From CAZGDB01 sp964524705 (GTDB lineage: Bacteria > Pseudomonadota > Gammaproteobacteria > Berkiellales > Berkiellaceae), in NCBI GenBank assembly GCA_964524705.1, contig CAZGDB010000028.1:1-17239 (forward strand): a stretch of DNA of 17,239 nt, written 5' to 3'. Numbering within the stretch: the first letter of the stretch is position 1; each line of letters starts with the position of its first letter. A model generated the notes under the pieces. The model worked only from the letters and a program-made list of their open reading frames with translations, made no database searches and was not told the origin of the DNA. This document shows, one piece after another, positions 1 to 6,807 of this stretch. The position numbers and the translations under genes were made by a program.

Positions 1-536
1 GAATATGCACGTATTATAAAAAGCACTGATCCAATGTTTTATGATAAGGTATCCTGTGGTTGTGTATCCAAATCATCATGAAATGCAGTCCCCCATGTTT
101 TTAATTGCAGCGCATTCAATGCTTTTACATGATTAAAAATAGGTGAACGCAATGCGCTTTCTTTATAATTTTCACTAAATCCCACTTTGACATGAGCCAC
201 CGGAATACGATGTATACAGTGAATGATCTGGTTGGCGTGTGCAATTATATGATGCTGTTCCATAAAAGGAACTAAATGCGCTAATTTTCCAGAGCCATGC
301 GTCAATTCATTAATTAAATCAATGCTAAGAATCAGCATGCCTGCAGATGGACGCTTTTTTTCAGCTTTTCGCTCTTTCAAAAAAACGATCAAGGTTGCGA
401 CTACGATTAACATAATCCCCAATAGACTTAAATAATCAGGAATAAGATGCCAAATGAACCAATCGTATAAGCCAGAAAATAAAATAGCTGTATAGGCGAT
501 GTACTGCTGGATAACGCGTTTTTCCGATTCGCGCAT
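1..536 (-). pseudogene. Broken fusion: DMT transporter tail + isochorismatase-type cysteine hydrolase
   Basis: The open part (39-536, 165 codons) has two unrelated parts. Residues 12-55 are hydrophobic and match the last helices of EamA/DMT permeases (AILFSGLYDW, PDYLSLLGI). From about residue 67 it reads as the N-terminal half of an isochorismatase/nicotinamidase-fold hydrolase: SIDLINELTH carries the expected catalytic Asp (D73), followed by HVKVGFSENY, SPIF and LQLKTWGT. The frame stops at 39-41 just before the conserved catalytic Lys. In the next frame the family sequence resumes (IIKHWISAFYNT) and stays open to the window edge, so one base appears to be missing near 42-50. The nucleophile Cys would lie outside the window. 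I read it as a decaying gene, or two genes fused by loss of the first stop. Programmed frameshifting is possible but less likely. No good ribosome site precedes the ATG at 536. Confidence 0.7.
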
Positions 537-640
537 TGTTGAAGTGCGCGCCTATCTTGATTCAAATCTGGTAAGGCAGCTCATTAAAGAGAATGAATCC
601 CATTAAGACTTTGAACAGAACTGCATGCAAAAAATGGTCT
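537..640 (-). pseudogene. Remnant of a DMT/EamA-family transporter
   Basis: Directly upstream of the preceding ORF on the minus strand, 609-565 reads VLMGFILFNELPYQI. This is the typical GxxxFxExP turn of drug/metabolite-transporter permeases. It is followed by an in-frame TGA (562-564) and then IKIGA, which resembles the next helix. A shift of frame and an apparent small deletion then join it to RESEK, the start of the neighbouring open frame. Further upstream a short AC-SSV stretch in another frame could be the preceding helix. The piece is too short to name a substrate. It is probably part of the same decayed locus as 1-536; whether there were one or two transporter genes cannot be decided here. 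Confidence 0.4.
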
Positions 641-680
641 TAGTCATCGTTTCGCAAGAAATCGTCTTACGACGAGGTAC

Positions 681-790
681 GGTGGGCAAGGCAATGACGT
701 GCCTCCCCTCGATGGCTCCTAACCCTTGGTGGGCGCGTTGGCCTACCTACCAAACCGCAGCATCTGTGACGTGCCTCCTCAGCCCGAACG
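681..790. repeat. GC-richer repetitive stretch with a 12-bp direct repeat
   Basis: This stretch is visibly richer in G+C than its surroundings. It contains two copies of TGACGTGCCTCC (695-706 and 767-778, 72 bp apart) and two copies of GGTGGGC (681-687 and 728-734). Conceptual translations give WWAR/PTY-like peptides of the kind seen in short non-coding interspersed repeats rather than a protein family. I see no gene here. It is likely a degenerate interspersed repeat, and only this copy is visible in the window. Confidence 0.35.
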
Positions 791-846
791 GATATCGGGG
801 TAAATTGAAAAACTGCGAAATCGAGGATCTACCGATGAAAATGGGG

Positions 847-1106
847 TTACCCTGCTATACTGTGCGCTAAAAACGGCATATTATGACCGCGCACAGTATA
901 TATCAAGGGGGATAAAAACAATGCGTGTATACCCAGGTTATTATTTTCCTGGAACGCAATCTAATACCCTGACAATCGGTAATAATTAAGATGCTGTAAA
1001 TTGTGGGAAATATCATTCTCTATGATTAAACCACGTTCGGATAACAACATGGCTTGTTGCTTACATGCGAAAAATAACGAATAGTTGAAAAAAGGTTGAT
1101 GCTATT
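847..1106 (-). pseudogene. Abi_2 (AbiD/AbiF-like) abortive-infection gene remnant with internal TAG
   Basis: Reading the minus strand from about 1106, one frame gives PFFNYSLF, then KQQAMLLSERGLII, then LQHLNYYRLSGY, a stop (TAG at 961-963), and in the same frame IAFQENNNLG. The QxxLLxxRGLII and NYYRLSGYW blocks are the hallmark of the Abi_2 family. These proteins come from lactococcal-type abortive infection systems that arrest phage growth. The stop falls exactly where the family has its Trp, so a single TGG-to-TAG change explains it. After residue LG the similarity fades although the frame stays open to 847, so the C-terminal two thirds are missing. No convincing start or ribosome site remains. 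It is a relic of a former defence gene beside the tRNA cluster. Confidence 0.6.
856..900. repeat. Perfect 12-bp inverted repeat, 21-bp spacer
   Basis: TATACTGTGCGC at 856-867 is exactly complementary in reverse to GCGCACAGTATA at 889-900. No T-run follows on either strand, so it is not a standard terminator. It lies in the degenerate part of the Abi relic. It could be a mobile-element end, an operator or a structured RNA; none can be shown from this window. Confidence 0.5.
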
Positions 1107-1113
1107 TTAGCAT
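1088..1113 (-). terminator. Possible terminator of the tRNA operon
   Basis: On the minus strand a 6-bp stem (ATGCTA/TAGCAT, 1099-1104 with 1108-1113, three-base loop) is followed after five bases by six T (1093-1088). It lies about 60 bp beyond the tRNA-Leu 3' end. The stem is short and AT-rich, so the call is tentative. Confidence 0.4.
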
Positions 1114-1170
1114 TTATCAATCAGTTACGTTCAAACTGGAATCTTTACGAACCATTACAAAATGGGTAAT

Positions 1171-1257
1171 TGGTGCCCAGGGCCGGAATCGAACCGGCAT
1201 GGTGTTACCACCGAGGGATTTTAAGTCCCTTGCGTCTACCTGTTTCGCCACCTGGGC
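1171..1257 (-). tRNA. tRNA-Leu (UAA)
   Basis: An 87-nt tRNA including an encoded CCA. The acceptor strands GCCCAGG and CCTGGGC pair, the anticodon loop carries TAA (ACTTAAAA context), a class II long variable arm is present, and the T-loop is GGTTCGATTCC. It is the last gene of the Gly-Cys-Leu cluster and matches E. coli glyW-cysT-leuZ in order. Confidence 0.95.
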
Positions 1258-1262
1258 TTTCT

Positions 1263-1336
1263 TGGAGGCTGAGGCCGGAATCGAACCGGCGTACACGGCT
1301 TTGCAGGCCGCTGCATAACCACTCTGCCATCCAGCC
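1263..1336 (-). tRNA. tRNA-Cys (GCA)
   Basis: A 74-nt tRNA including an encoded CCA. The acceptor GGCTGGA is paired near the 3' end by TCAGCC-type sequence, the anticodon loop CTGCAAA carries GCA, and the T-loop is GGTTCGATTCC. Only 5 bp separate it from tRNA-Leu and 9 bp from tRNA-Gly, so the three are processed from one transcript. Confidence 0.93.
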
Positions 1337-1345
1337 ATAAAAACT

Positions 1346-1420
1346 TGGAGCGGGAAACGAGGCTCGAACTCGCGACCCCAACCTTGGCAAGGTTGTGCTC
1401 TACCACTGAGCTATTCCCGC
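1346..1420 (-). tRNA. tRNA-Gly (GCC)
   Basis: A 75-nt tRNA including CCA. Acceptor GCGGGAA pairs with TTCCCGC, the D-arm is AGCTCAGTGGTAGAGC, the anticodon loop TTGCCAA carries GCC, and the T-arm has GAGTTCGAGCCTC. It is the first gene of the cluster and lies immediately downstream of a strong promoter. Confidence 0.96.
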
Positions 1421-1434
1421 AAAACGTGATTGGC

Positions 1435-1462
1435 ATTTTAAGCGATTATTACACCCTGTCAA
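1435..1462 (-). promoter_or_regulatory. Sigma-70 promoter of the Gly-Cys-Leu tRNA operon
   Basis: On the minus strand a perfect -35 TTGACA (1462-1457) is separated by 16 bp from TAAAAT (1440-1435). Transcription would start near 1428, a few bases before tRNA-Gly. The promoter sits just after the pgsA stop, so the tRNAs need not depend on read-through from pgsA. Confidence 0.85.
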
Positions 1463-1466
1463 TCCC

Positions 1467-2024
1467 TTAACTTGGTTTTAAGAGATTTTTTCTCGCAGCT
1501 GCACTTAAATACTGCATCATGGACCATAAAGTTAGTACAACAGCTACGTATAATAACCCAAAACTCACCCAAACACCGATGCTATGTATGTTTACTGGCT
1601 GAATCAAAAAAAGTGTTAAAGCTAACATTTGTATCGCAGTTTTACATTTCCCCACCATCCCCACTGCAACTTGCGTTCGCTCTCCCAACTCTGCCATCCA
1701 TTCACGCAAAGCAGACACCGCAATCTCACGCGCAATAATCACCACTGCAGGTATAGTTAAAAAAGGTGTGGCATACGCCCCCACAAGCAGCACCAATGCA
1801 ACCACGACAATCAGCTTATCGGCTACAGGATCTATAAACGCCCCCAGCGGGGTTACTTGTGCTAAACGACGCGCTAAATATCCATCCAACCAATCCGTCA
1901 TAGCAGCCAGCATAAAGATACCGCCCGCCAAGTAATGAGACCAAGCAAAAGGCAGGTAAAAGCAGATCACAAAAATTGGAATCAACCCCAAGCGCACAAA
2001 AGTTAGTTGATTGGGCAAGTTCAT
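1467..2024 (-). CDS. pgsA: CDP-diacylglycerol--glycerol-3-phosphate 3-phosphatidyltransferase
   Basis: Inner-membrane enzyme that transfers the phosphatidyl group from CDP-diacylglycerol to glycerol-3-phosphate, the first committed step to phosphatidylglycerol and cardiolipin. The CDP-alcohol phosphotransferase motif is complete: D44, D47-G48, A51-R52, G61, D65 and D69 (DWLDGYLAR ... GAFIDPVAD). The protein is strongly hydrophobic with about four to five membrane segments, and its 185 residues are normal for the family. The start MNLPNQLT is conserved and an AAGGGCGC stretch lies upstream as ribosome site. It follows uvrC by 38 bp and precedes the tRNA cluster, as in E. coli. The C-terminus is basic (ARKNLLKPS), as expected for a cytosolic tail. 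Confidence 0.95.
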   Translation of the reverse strand: MNLPNQLTFVRLGLIPIFVICFYLPFAWSHYLAGGIFMLAAMTDWLDGYLARRLAQVTPLGAFIDPVADKLIVVVALVLLVGAYATPFLTIPAVVIIAREIAVSALREWMAELGERTQVAVGMVGKCKTAIQMLALTLFLIQPVNIHSIGVWVSFGLLYVAVVLTLWSMMQYLSAAARKNLLKPS

Positions 2025-2062
2025 CCAGCGCCCTTAGAAAAGTAGAAACGAATTAATCCATG

Positions 2063-3898
2063 TTAATCGCGATGTAGGGTCCGGTAAAGATCTGAAGCCA
2101 ACTTTTTGCTGATCCCAGGAACACTAGCCAAACTTTCCAGCGATGCAGTCAACAACCCCTGCATCCCCCCAAAATGTTGTAGCAATGCCTGTAGCCGTTT
2201 AGGACCAATCCCTGGAATAGCAGCAACAGGTGTTTGTGTTTGAGACTTTTGCCTTTTTTTACGGTGCGCACTAATGGCTTTCTTATGCGCTGCATCTCGT
2301 ACCAGTATAAAAAACTGTAAGACGGCTGAATCACTCGTAAGTTGAGCCTCTTGAATACCTTCTGGATGATAAATGTACAGAGTCTCTAAGCCTGGCTTAC
2401 GACCCTGTCCTTTGGCTATTGCTAACAACCTAATAGGGTATACCCCTAACTCCTCAAAGAACTTGGAGGCCACATGCAGCTGTCCTTTACCACCATCTAT
2501 CATCAATACCTCAGGTAAGGCCTTCCCCTTCTCCGGATAACTACCATAACGTGCCTGCAACGCCTCTGCTAACGCCTTGTAATCATCTCCGGTATCAACA
2601 GGTAGGGTATACACTCGGTGTGCAGCAGCATCTGCTCCAGTAGCCGTGAAGACCACACAAGATCCTACCGTGTGGGTCCCAAAAGTATGACTTACATCAA
2701 AACACTCGATTTGTTCTGGCGTGCCTTCTAAGCCTAAGAAACGCCCTACCGCCATTAGCCGTTGATACATACGATGATTTTTAGCCAACTCTCGCTCTAG
2801 TGCAGCACTGGCACTCTCTTGCGCTAAAGCACACCAGTCTTTTTCTGACTTAGACCACTGTGTAGCAAACACTATTTTTTGCCCCAAGCTTTCTAAACAG
2901 CTGGCTTGCCAGCTATTTGGGTCTGATACTTCTGGAATCGTCAATACCCGTGTTGGTAACACCAATGGCGGATGCCCACCTAAGTAATACTCTAATAAAA
3001 ATTTCTCTAATAGCTCTTCAGGCTGCATAGTCCAAGGTGGCAATGTTTTAGGAATAATACTATTACCCTGGACCACCTTACCTTCCCGCACCTCTAAAAT
3101 AAAAAATAATGAGAGCCCTGCTTTTTGTAACAAAAGCACAATATCAACATCCCCTGCACTTCCAGAAACCCTTTGTTTTTCAAAAATAGATTGTAAGTTA
3201 CGAATTTGGTCTCTCAGCTCAGCGGCTTGTTCATAATCCTCTAGTGCCACAGCTTGCTGCATCTGCTGCATCAGTGCTTCAGTAACAGTTATCGATTTAC
3301 CTAAAAGCAGCTCTTTTACCAGCATAACCTGTGACTGATAATCTGCTTTATCAATATACCCCACACAAGGAGCTGAACAACGCCCAATCTGATACTGCAA
3401 ACAAGGCCTGGTTCTATGCGCAAAGACAGAATCCTCACAACTACGCAGTTTAAAAGTTTTATGCAGATGATCTAACAAAAAAGACACTGCTGTTAAGCTC
3501 GGATATGGGCCAAAGCTTTCTATAGCCTTTTTCTCGCCCCCTCTATAAAACAACAGTTGTGGAAAATCAGTCGTATGCGATAACGCAATATAAGGATATG
3601 ACTTATCATCCCTTAAAATAACATTATACCGTGGCTTTAAAGATTTAATTAGGTTACTTTCTAAAAGAAGCGCTTCTTTAGCACTTTGTGTCACCATAAT
3701 ATCTATCTTGGCAATTTGAGACACTAAAGCCGCTAAACGTTTATCCCCTTGGGGTCTAAAATAGTTTTGTACTCTTTTTTTGAGATTATTGGCTTTACCC
3801 ACATAAAGCACCTGGTCTGTTGCATCCTTCATGCAATACACACCAGGACGTTCAGTCAGCGTACTTAAAAATTGTTTGGCATCAAAACTAATCGGCAA
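2063..3898 (-). CDS. uvrC: Excinuclease ABC subunit C
   Basis: Nuclease of nucleotide excision repair; it cuts the damaged strand on both sides of a lesion marked by UvrA-UvrB. The N-terminal GIY-YIG domain begins at residue 19 (GVY ... LYVGKANNLKKRV), with the acidic catalytic residue in ALLLESNLIK. A Cys-rich stretch (CLQYQIGRCSAPC) follows. The UvrB-binding UVR helix pair is near residues 204-238 (EDYEQAAELRDQI). The RNase H-like endonuclease half has the acidic blocks ECFDVSH and MIDGGKGQL, and two helix-hairpin-helix motifs close the protein (IPGIGPKR, VPGISKK). Its 611 residues equal the usual size and no key residue is missing. The start lies 11 bp inside the 3' end of letA, so the two are translationally coupled, as in E. 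coli uvrY-uvrC. Confidence 0.97.
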   Translation of the reverse strand: MPISFDAKQFLSTLTERPGVYCMKDATDQVLYVGKANNLKKRVQNYFRPQGDKRLAALVSQIAKIDIMVTQSAKEALLLESNLIKSLKPRYNVILRDDKSYPYIALSHTTDFPQLLFYRGGEKKAIESFGPYPSLTAVSFLLDHLHKTFKLRSCEDSVFAHRTRPCLQYQIGRCSAPCVGYIDKADYQSQVMLVKELLLGKSITVTEALMQQMQQAVALEDYEQAAELRDQIRNLQSIFEKQRVSGSAGDVDIVLLLQKAGLSLFFILEVREGKVVQGNSIIPKTLPPWTMQPEELLEKFLLEYYLGGHPPLVLPTRVLTIPEVSDPNSWQASCLESLGQKIVFATQWSKSEKDWCALAQESASAALERELAKNHRMYQRLMAVGRFLGLEGTPEQIECFDVSHTFGTHTVGSCVVFTATGADAAAHRVYTLPVDTGDDYKALAEALQARYGSYPEKGKALPEVLMIDGGKGQLHVASKFFEELGVYPIRLLAIAKGQGRKPGLETLYIYHPEGIQEAQLTSDSAVLQFFILVRDAAHKKAISAHRKKRQKSQTQTPVAAIPGIGPKRLQALLQHFGGMQGLLTASLESLASVPGISKKLASDLYRTLHRD

Positions 3899-4547
3899 GC
3901 GCTTGATCCAATATTCCGTGCTTCAAAGCTAAGTGAGTCAGTTCTACATCACTGTGCAAGTGAAGTTTGTCAAAAATACGATACCGATAACTATTGACGG
4001 TCTTAGGACTTAAACATAATTTATCAGAGATATCCTGTACCTTCATACCACTGGTAATCATGATGGTGACTTGTAGTTCTCGTTCTGATAATAAATCAAA
4101 GGGGGTCCCATCCTCATCAGACACATGTCGTAACGCTAATTGGCGCGCAACTTCTGCACTAATATAACGTTGACCAATATAGACCGCTCTAATAGCATCT
4201 ACCATTTCTTTGATATCTGAGCCTTTGGTAATATAACCACTAGCACCAGCTTGTAACAACTTAGAAGGAAAAGGTTCTTCTTCACAGACCGTTAAGGCAA
4301 TAATTTTTAAGTTTGGGTCCACCCGTAATAATTTACGCGTTGCTTCCAGTCCCCCAATCCCTGGCATACGAACATCCATCAGAACCACATCAGGTCTATG
4401 CTCACGAACTAACTTTATGGCATCTTCGCCACTAGCAGCTTCTCCTATTACTTTGACACCTTTCACGTCGCTCAGCAGACGTTTTACCCCTGCACGTACG
4501 ATTTCATGGTCATCTACTAATAAGATAGAGATCACAGTGTTCAGCAT
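3888..4547 (-). CDS. letA: GacA/LetA/UvrY-family response regulator
   Basis: DNA-binding response regulator of the BarA/UvrY, GacS/GacA, LetS/LetA type. The receiver domain (1-125) has the acidic pair D12-D13, the phosphorylated D58 (VVLMDVRMPG), T86 and K108. A LuxR-type helix-turn-helix covers about 150-210 (LSERELQV, SPKTVNSYRYRIFDKL). In this family phosphorylation switches on CsrB/RsmY-like small RNAs that titrate CsrA/RsmA. In Legionella and Coxiella relatives this governs the change from replication to transmission. The sensor kinase is not in the window. The start ATG has AGGG eight bases upstream, and an extended -10 lies about 46 bp before it. The symbol could equally be gacA or uvrY; I chose letA because the window looks legionella-like. 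Confidence 0.9.
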   Translation of the reverse strand: MLNTVISILLVDDHEIVRAGVKRLLSDVKGVKVIGEAASGEDAIKLVREHRPDVVLMDVRMPGIGGLEATRKLLRVDPNLKIIALTVCEEEPFPSKLLQAGASGYITKGSDIKEMVDAIRAVYIGQRYISAEVARQLALRHVSDEDGTPFDLLSERELQVTIMITSGMKVQDISDKLCLSPKTVNSYRYRIFDKLHLHSDVELTHLALKHGILDQALAD

Positions 4548-4592
4548 TCAGACATCCCTAGTGATTAACATACCCGTCCTGTTACTAAAACC

Positions 4593-4601
4593 AGTGTACC
4601 A
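4593..4601 (-). promoter_or_regulatory. Extended -10 promoter of letA-uvrC-pgsA
   Basis: The minus strand reads TGGTACACT, a TGn-extended -10 (TACACT 4598-4593) with no good -35. It is about 46 bp before the letA start and is the best promoter candidate for the operon. Confidence 0.45.
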
Positions 4602-4629
4602 TGTTTAGAAGCTATTTCTAGAGCAATAC

Positions 4630-4647
4630 GTAAGTTTTAAAACTTAC
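4630..4647. promoter_or_regulatory. Perfect 18-bp palindrome between letA and tRNA-Ser
   Basis: GTAAGTTTTAAAACTTAC is fully self-complementary. It lies between the divergent letA and tRNA-Ser promoters, roughly 29 bp upstream of the letA -10 and 15 bp before the tRNA -35. Its position suits an operator. There is no spacer for a hairpin loop and the adjacent A-run is on the wrong side for a minus-strand terminator. Confidence 0.4.
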
Positions 4648-4661
4648 AAAAAAAGAGACAA

Positions 4662-4690
4662 TTGCGTCCTCAAAATGATTTGGGTACACT
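4662..4690 (+). promoter_or_regulatory. Promoter of tRNA-Ser
   Basis: TTGCGT (4662-4667) and TACACT (4685-4690) are separated by exactly 17 bp, placing the start near 4697, just before the mature tRNA 5' end. The segment between -10 and gene (ACCCCTCC) is GC-rich, as in stringently controlled stable-RNA promoters. Confidence 0.7.
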
Positions 4691-4701
4691 ACCCCTCCTA
4701 T

Positions 4702-4789
4702 GGAGAGATGGCAGAGTGGCCTATTGCGGCGGTCTTGAAAACCGTTAGGGGGTGACCCCTCCAGGGTTCGAATCCCTGTCTCTCCACCA
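4702..4789 (+). tRNA. tRNA-Ser (UGA)
   Basis: An 88-nt class II tRNA including CCA. Acceptor GGAGAGA pairs with TCTCTCC, the anticodon loop CTTGAAA carries TGA, the long variable arm has a GGGGGTGACCCCTCC-type stem, and the T-loop is GGTTCGAATCC. It stands alone with its own promoter. Confidence 0.96.
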
Positions 4790-4840
4790 AATCTACCCTT
4801 GATAGTTAACGATTGGTTCTACATATGCGTAAAAATACCC

Positions 4841-4865
4841 TAAAAAATTAAGTAGCTTACGCCAC
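4841..4865 (-). terminator. Rho-independent terminator after the phosphotransferase gene
   Basis: On the minus strand GTGGC-GTAA-GCTAC (4865-4852) forms a 5-bp stem with one G-T pair closed by a GNRA-type tetraloop. It is followed by TTAATTTTTT. It lies about 20 bp beyond the stop at 4884. The stem is short but the T-tract is good. Confidence 0.5.
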
Positions 4866-4883
4866 ACAAAACCATACTCCTGA

Positions 4884-5801
4884 TTACTCTTGTTGCCATT
4901 CAATATTAGAATCCCCCAGAACTTCATTTATTACCCGTCGTGCATTCTCCTTCTCAAACGGATTCGTCCCTGGTAATCCTGCATACACTATTAACGCTTT
5001 CCATAGCGCCCAGGCACGTGCACGAACCCAGGTGTCAGCATCCAAGGGTACTGCTGCCTTAAAGGCTTTTCTGCTATCACCTTTAAAAAAGGTCCATGCT
5101 ATCACTAAATCACAAGCAGGATCTCCAATCCCTAAGCACCCAAAATCAATCACTGCGCTTAAACGATAGTGCTGAATCAGTAAATTACCTGGTGCAATAT
5201 CTCCATGCACCCAAACAGGTGCAAGTTGCCAAGTGGAGGTTAATGCTTGATCCCAAATTTCAGTAATAGCCACAACATCAACAATATCCTTTAACACTGA
5301 GAGTGCCTGTCGTGTTTCTGCATCATAAGTGACCAAAGAACCACCACGATAAAAATTATGCGGCCCTGCGATAGGACCACCGGTTGCATCACATTTTTGT
5401 AAAGCAACTAAGAATGTACCTAAATCAGTGGCAAATTTATTGAGATCTAAAATACCTTCACGAGACGCTGTTTCTCCTTCTAACCAGCGATAAATAGACC
5501 ATAACCAAGGGTACCCTTCTCCAGGTTGCCCCATAGCTACCGGCATAGCTATAGGCAGCGGTAAATAGGGAGCCAATTTTGGCAACCACAACTGTTCTTT
5601 TTCTACCTGTCCTGCATAGTCTTCGCGACTGGGCATCCGAACAACCATCTCCTCTCCTAAATGGAAGGTTCTATTATCCCATCCACTGAATTCTACGGCT
5701 TTTATAGGCAAATCTTTCCATTGTGGAAATTGTAGACTAACCAATCTGTGTACTAGGGAGACATCAATAGAGATAGGTGCAGCATCGATATTAGGCATCA
5801 T
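4884..5801 (-). CDS. Aminoglycoside phosphotransferase-family kinase
   Basis: Soluble protein-kinase-fold small-molecule kinase of the APH family. The catalytic loop HGDIAPGNLL supplies D201 and N206. DFGCLGIGDPACDL supplies the Mg-binding D219 and the D227 characteristic of APH/choline-kinase folds. The N-lobe has WDNRTFHLG and VVRMPS in place of the usual nucleotide-binding strand and Lys, as in the macrolide/aminoglycoside phosphotransferase subgroup. Its 305 residues are normal. The start MMPN is preceded by GAGG at six bases. The substrate cannot be read from sequence; chromosomal members often have no proven resistance role. It lies downstream of nudC on the same strand across a 165-bp AT-rich gap and ends at a likely terminator, so it is probably its own unit. 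Confidence 0.85.
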   Translation of the reverse strand: MMPNIDAAPISIDVSLVHRLVSLQFPQWKDLPIKAVEFSGWDNRTFHLGEEMVVRMPSREDYAGQVEKEQLWLPKLAPYLPLPIAMPVAMGQPGEGYPWLWSIYRWLEGETASREGILDLNKFATDLGTFLVALQKCDATGGPIAGPHNFYRGGSLVTYDAETRQALSVLKDIVDVVAITEIWDQALTSTWQLAPVWVHGDIAPGNLLIQHYRLSAVIDFGCLGIGDPACDLVIAWTFFKGDSRKAFKAAVPLDADTWVRARAWALWKALIVYAGLPGTNPFEKENARRVINEVLGDSNIEWQQE

Positions 5802-5966
5802 TAGGATCCTCAGTGGTCATTTTATCTAAAAAGAACCCACGGTCACTTACTGGAAAAAGCTACTTTTATTTCCTCTCATGAGAATTTAGCATATTTTTTT
5901 TTGTATAATTGCATTTTTTTCTAACAAACGCACTGTTTGAACTTTTGTATCTCCCGATGATCACAA
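5802..5966. other. AT-rich gap between nudC and the phosphotransferase gene
   Basis: These 165 bp contain runs of A/T but no gene. The minus strand has GATGAT-TGTG-ATCATC (6-bp stem) overlapping the nudC stop without a T-tract. It must also hold the phosphotransferase promoter, but no -35/-10 pair stands out. Confidence 0.4.
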
Positions 5967-6761
5967 TCATCTTAGCAACCTACTCTCAATCAACCTCCTT
6001 GAGATGCTGGCCGAGGTCGGTAATTGGGGTAGTGTTTTTAGGTGAAACCATTGTGCATCTTCCAGCTCTTTATTGTCCACCTGCAGCTCCCCACTTAAAT
6101 ATTCTGCTGTAAAGGCTATCATAAAGCTATCGGGAAAGGGCCAACTTTGGGTCCCAAAATACTCCAGGTTGGTAACTTCTAGGCCTACCTCTTCTTTGAC
6201 TTCTCGATGTAGCGCTTCTTCGGCCGTTTCACCGGCATCAATAAATCCCGCCAGCGCACTATAGACCCCTGGTTTAAAATGCGCAGCTCTTGCCAGCAAC
6301 AATTCCTCACCTCTCCAGATTAAAGCCATTACTGCCGGTGAATATTTAGGGAAAAACACAGTACTACATTTTACACATTCTTTGCCTTTTGTGTCCTGCC
6401 TACTGTACATCAGTAAACCTCCACACTTCCCACAATACTGAGACACAGATTCCCACTGCACACCCTGCAAGGCAGTCACCACACTTTTTTGTATTTCTCC
6501 AGAACTATGTCCAAGTAAAGTTCGTAACGGTATATCCTGGTAACCTAAAGCAAGCAGCGCTTCTGCTGAGGCTGTCACCGTTCCTTTGAGTACTAGATGA
6601 GCGTCCGCTACATAGGCTTGCTCTATATCAAAGGGTACTAAGTTCAACTTTAATAAAGGATGAAATGACTCCGTCGCCACTACAATCCCATGAGTAGTCA
6701 ACAATAATGCAGGATAAGCACTATAACGTGCTTGTATCTCTTCTAACGCAACCTGATGCAT
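5967..6761 (-). CDS. nudC: NADH pyrophosphatase / NAD-capped RNA hydrolase NudC
   Basis: Nudix hydrolase that splits NAD(H) into NMN(H) and AMP and removes NAD caps from RNA 5' ends. A four-Cys zinc ribbon (C110, C113, C129, C132) precedes the Nudix box, which spans residues 172-194: G172, E178, R187-E188, E190-E191 and G193 are in place. The NudC-specific SQPWPFP block follows as TQSWPFPDS near 205-212, with one Pro missing. Its 264 residues compare with 257 in E. coli. The ATG at 6761 has GGGGGTGAG just upstream. It is transcribed away from the small-gene island at 6872, with a 110-bp shared intergenic space. The downstream kinase gene is probably separate. Confidence 0.93.
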   Translation of the reverse strand: MHQVALEEIQARYSAYPALLLTTHGIVVATESFHPLLKLNLVPFDIEQAYVADAHLVLKGTVTASAEALLALGYQDIPLRTLLGHSSGEIQKSVVTALQGVQWESVSQYCGKCGGLLMYSRQDTKGKECVKCSTVFFPKYSPAVMALIWRGEELLLARAAHFKPGVYSALAGFIDAGETAEEALHREVKEEVGLEVTNLEYFGTQSWPFPDSFMIAFTAEYLSGELQVDNKELEDAQWFHLKTLPQLPTSASISRRLIESRLLR

Positions 6762-6807
6762 CGCTCACCCCCATCTATGAAAGTTAACCAACCTTTAAAA
6801 ATACCTC

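Noticed and set aside
625..870. 81-codon plus-strand open frame
   Set aside because: It covers the GC-rich repeat and part of the Abi relic, has no ribosome site, and its WWARWPTY-type composition is typical of translated non-coding repeats.
931..999. 22-codon plus-strand mini-gene starting MRVYPGYY with a GGGG site nearby
   Set aside because: It lies antisense to the recognisable Abi_2 relic, so its sequence is explained by that gene, and it encodes nothing recognisable.
1110..1260. tRNA-Leu 3' end as an integration site for an accessory element
   Set aside because: The decayed genes beside it fit the idea, but no duplicated tRNA 3' end or integrase gene is visible in the window.
1117..1436. 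Three minus-strand open frames of 61-73 codons
   Set aside because: They are translations of the tRNA-Leu, tRNA-Cys and tRNA-Gly genes.
5909..6112. 67-codon plus-strand open frame overlapping the end of nudC
   Set aside because: It is mostly antisense to nudC coding sequence, with no ribosome site and no recognisable protein.
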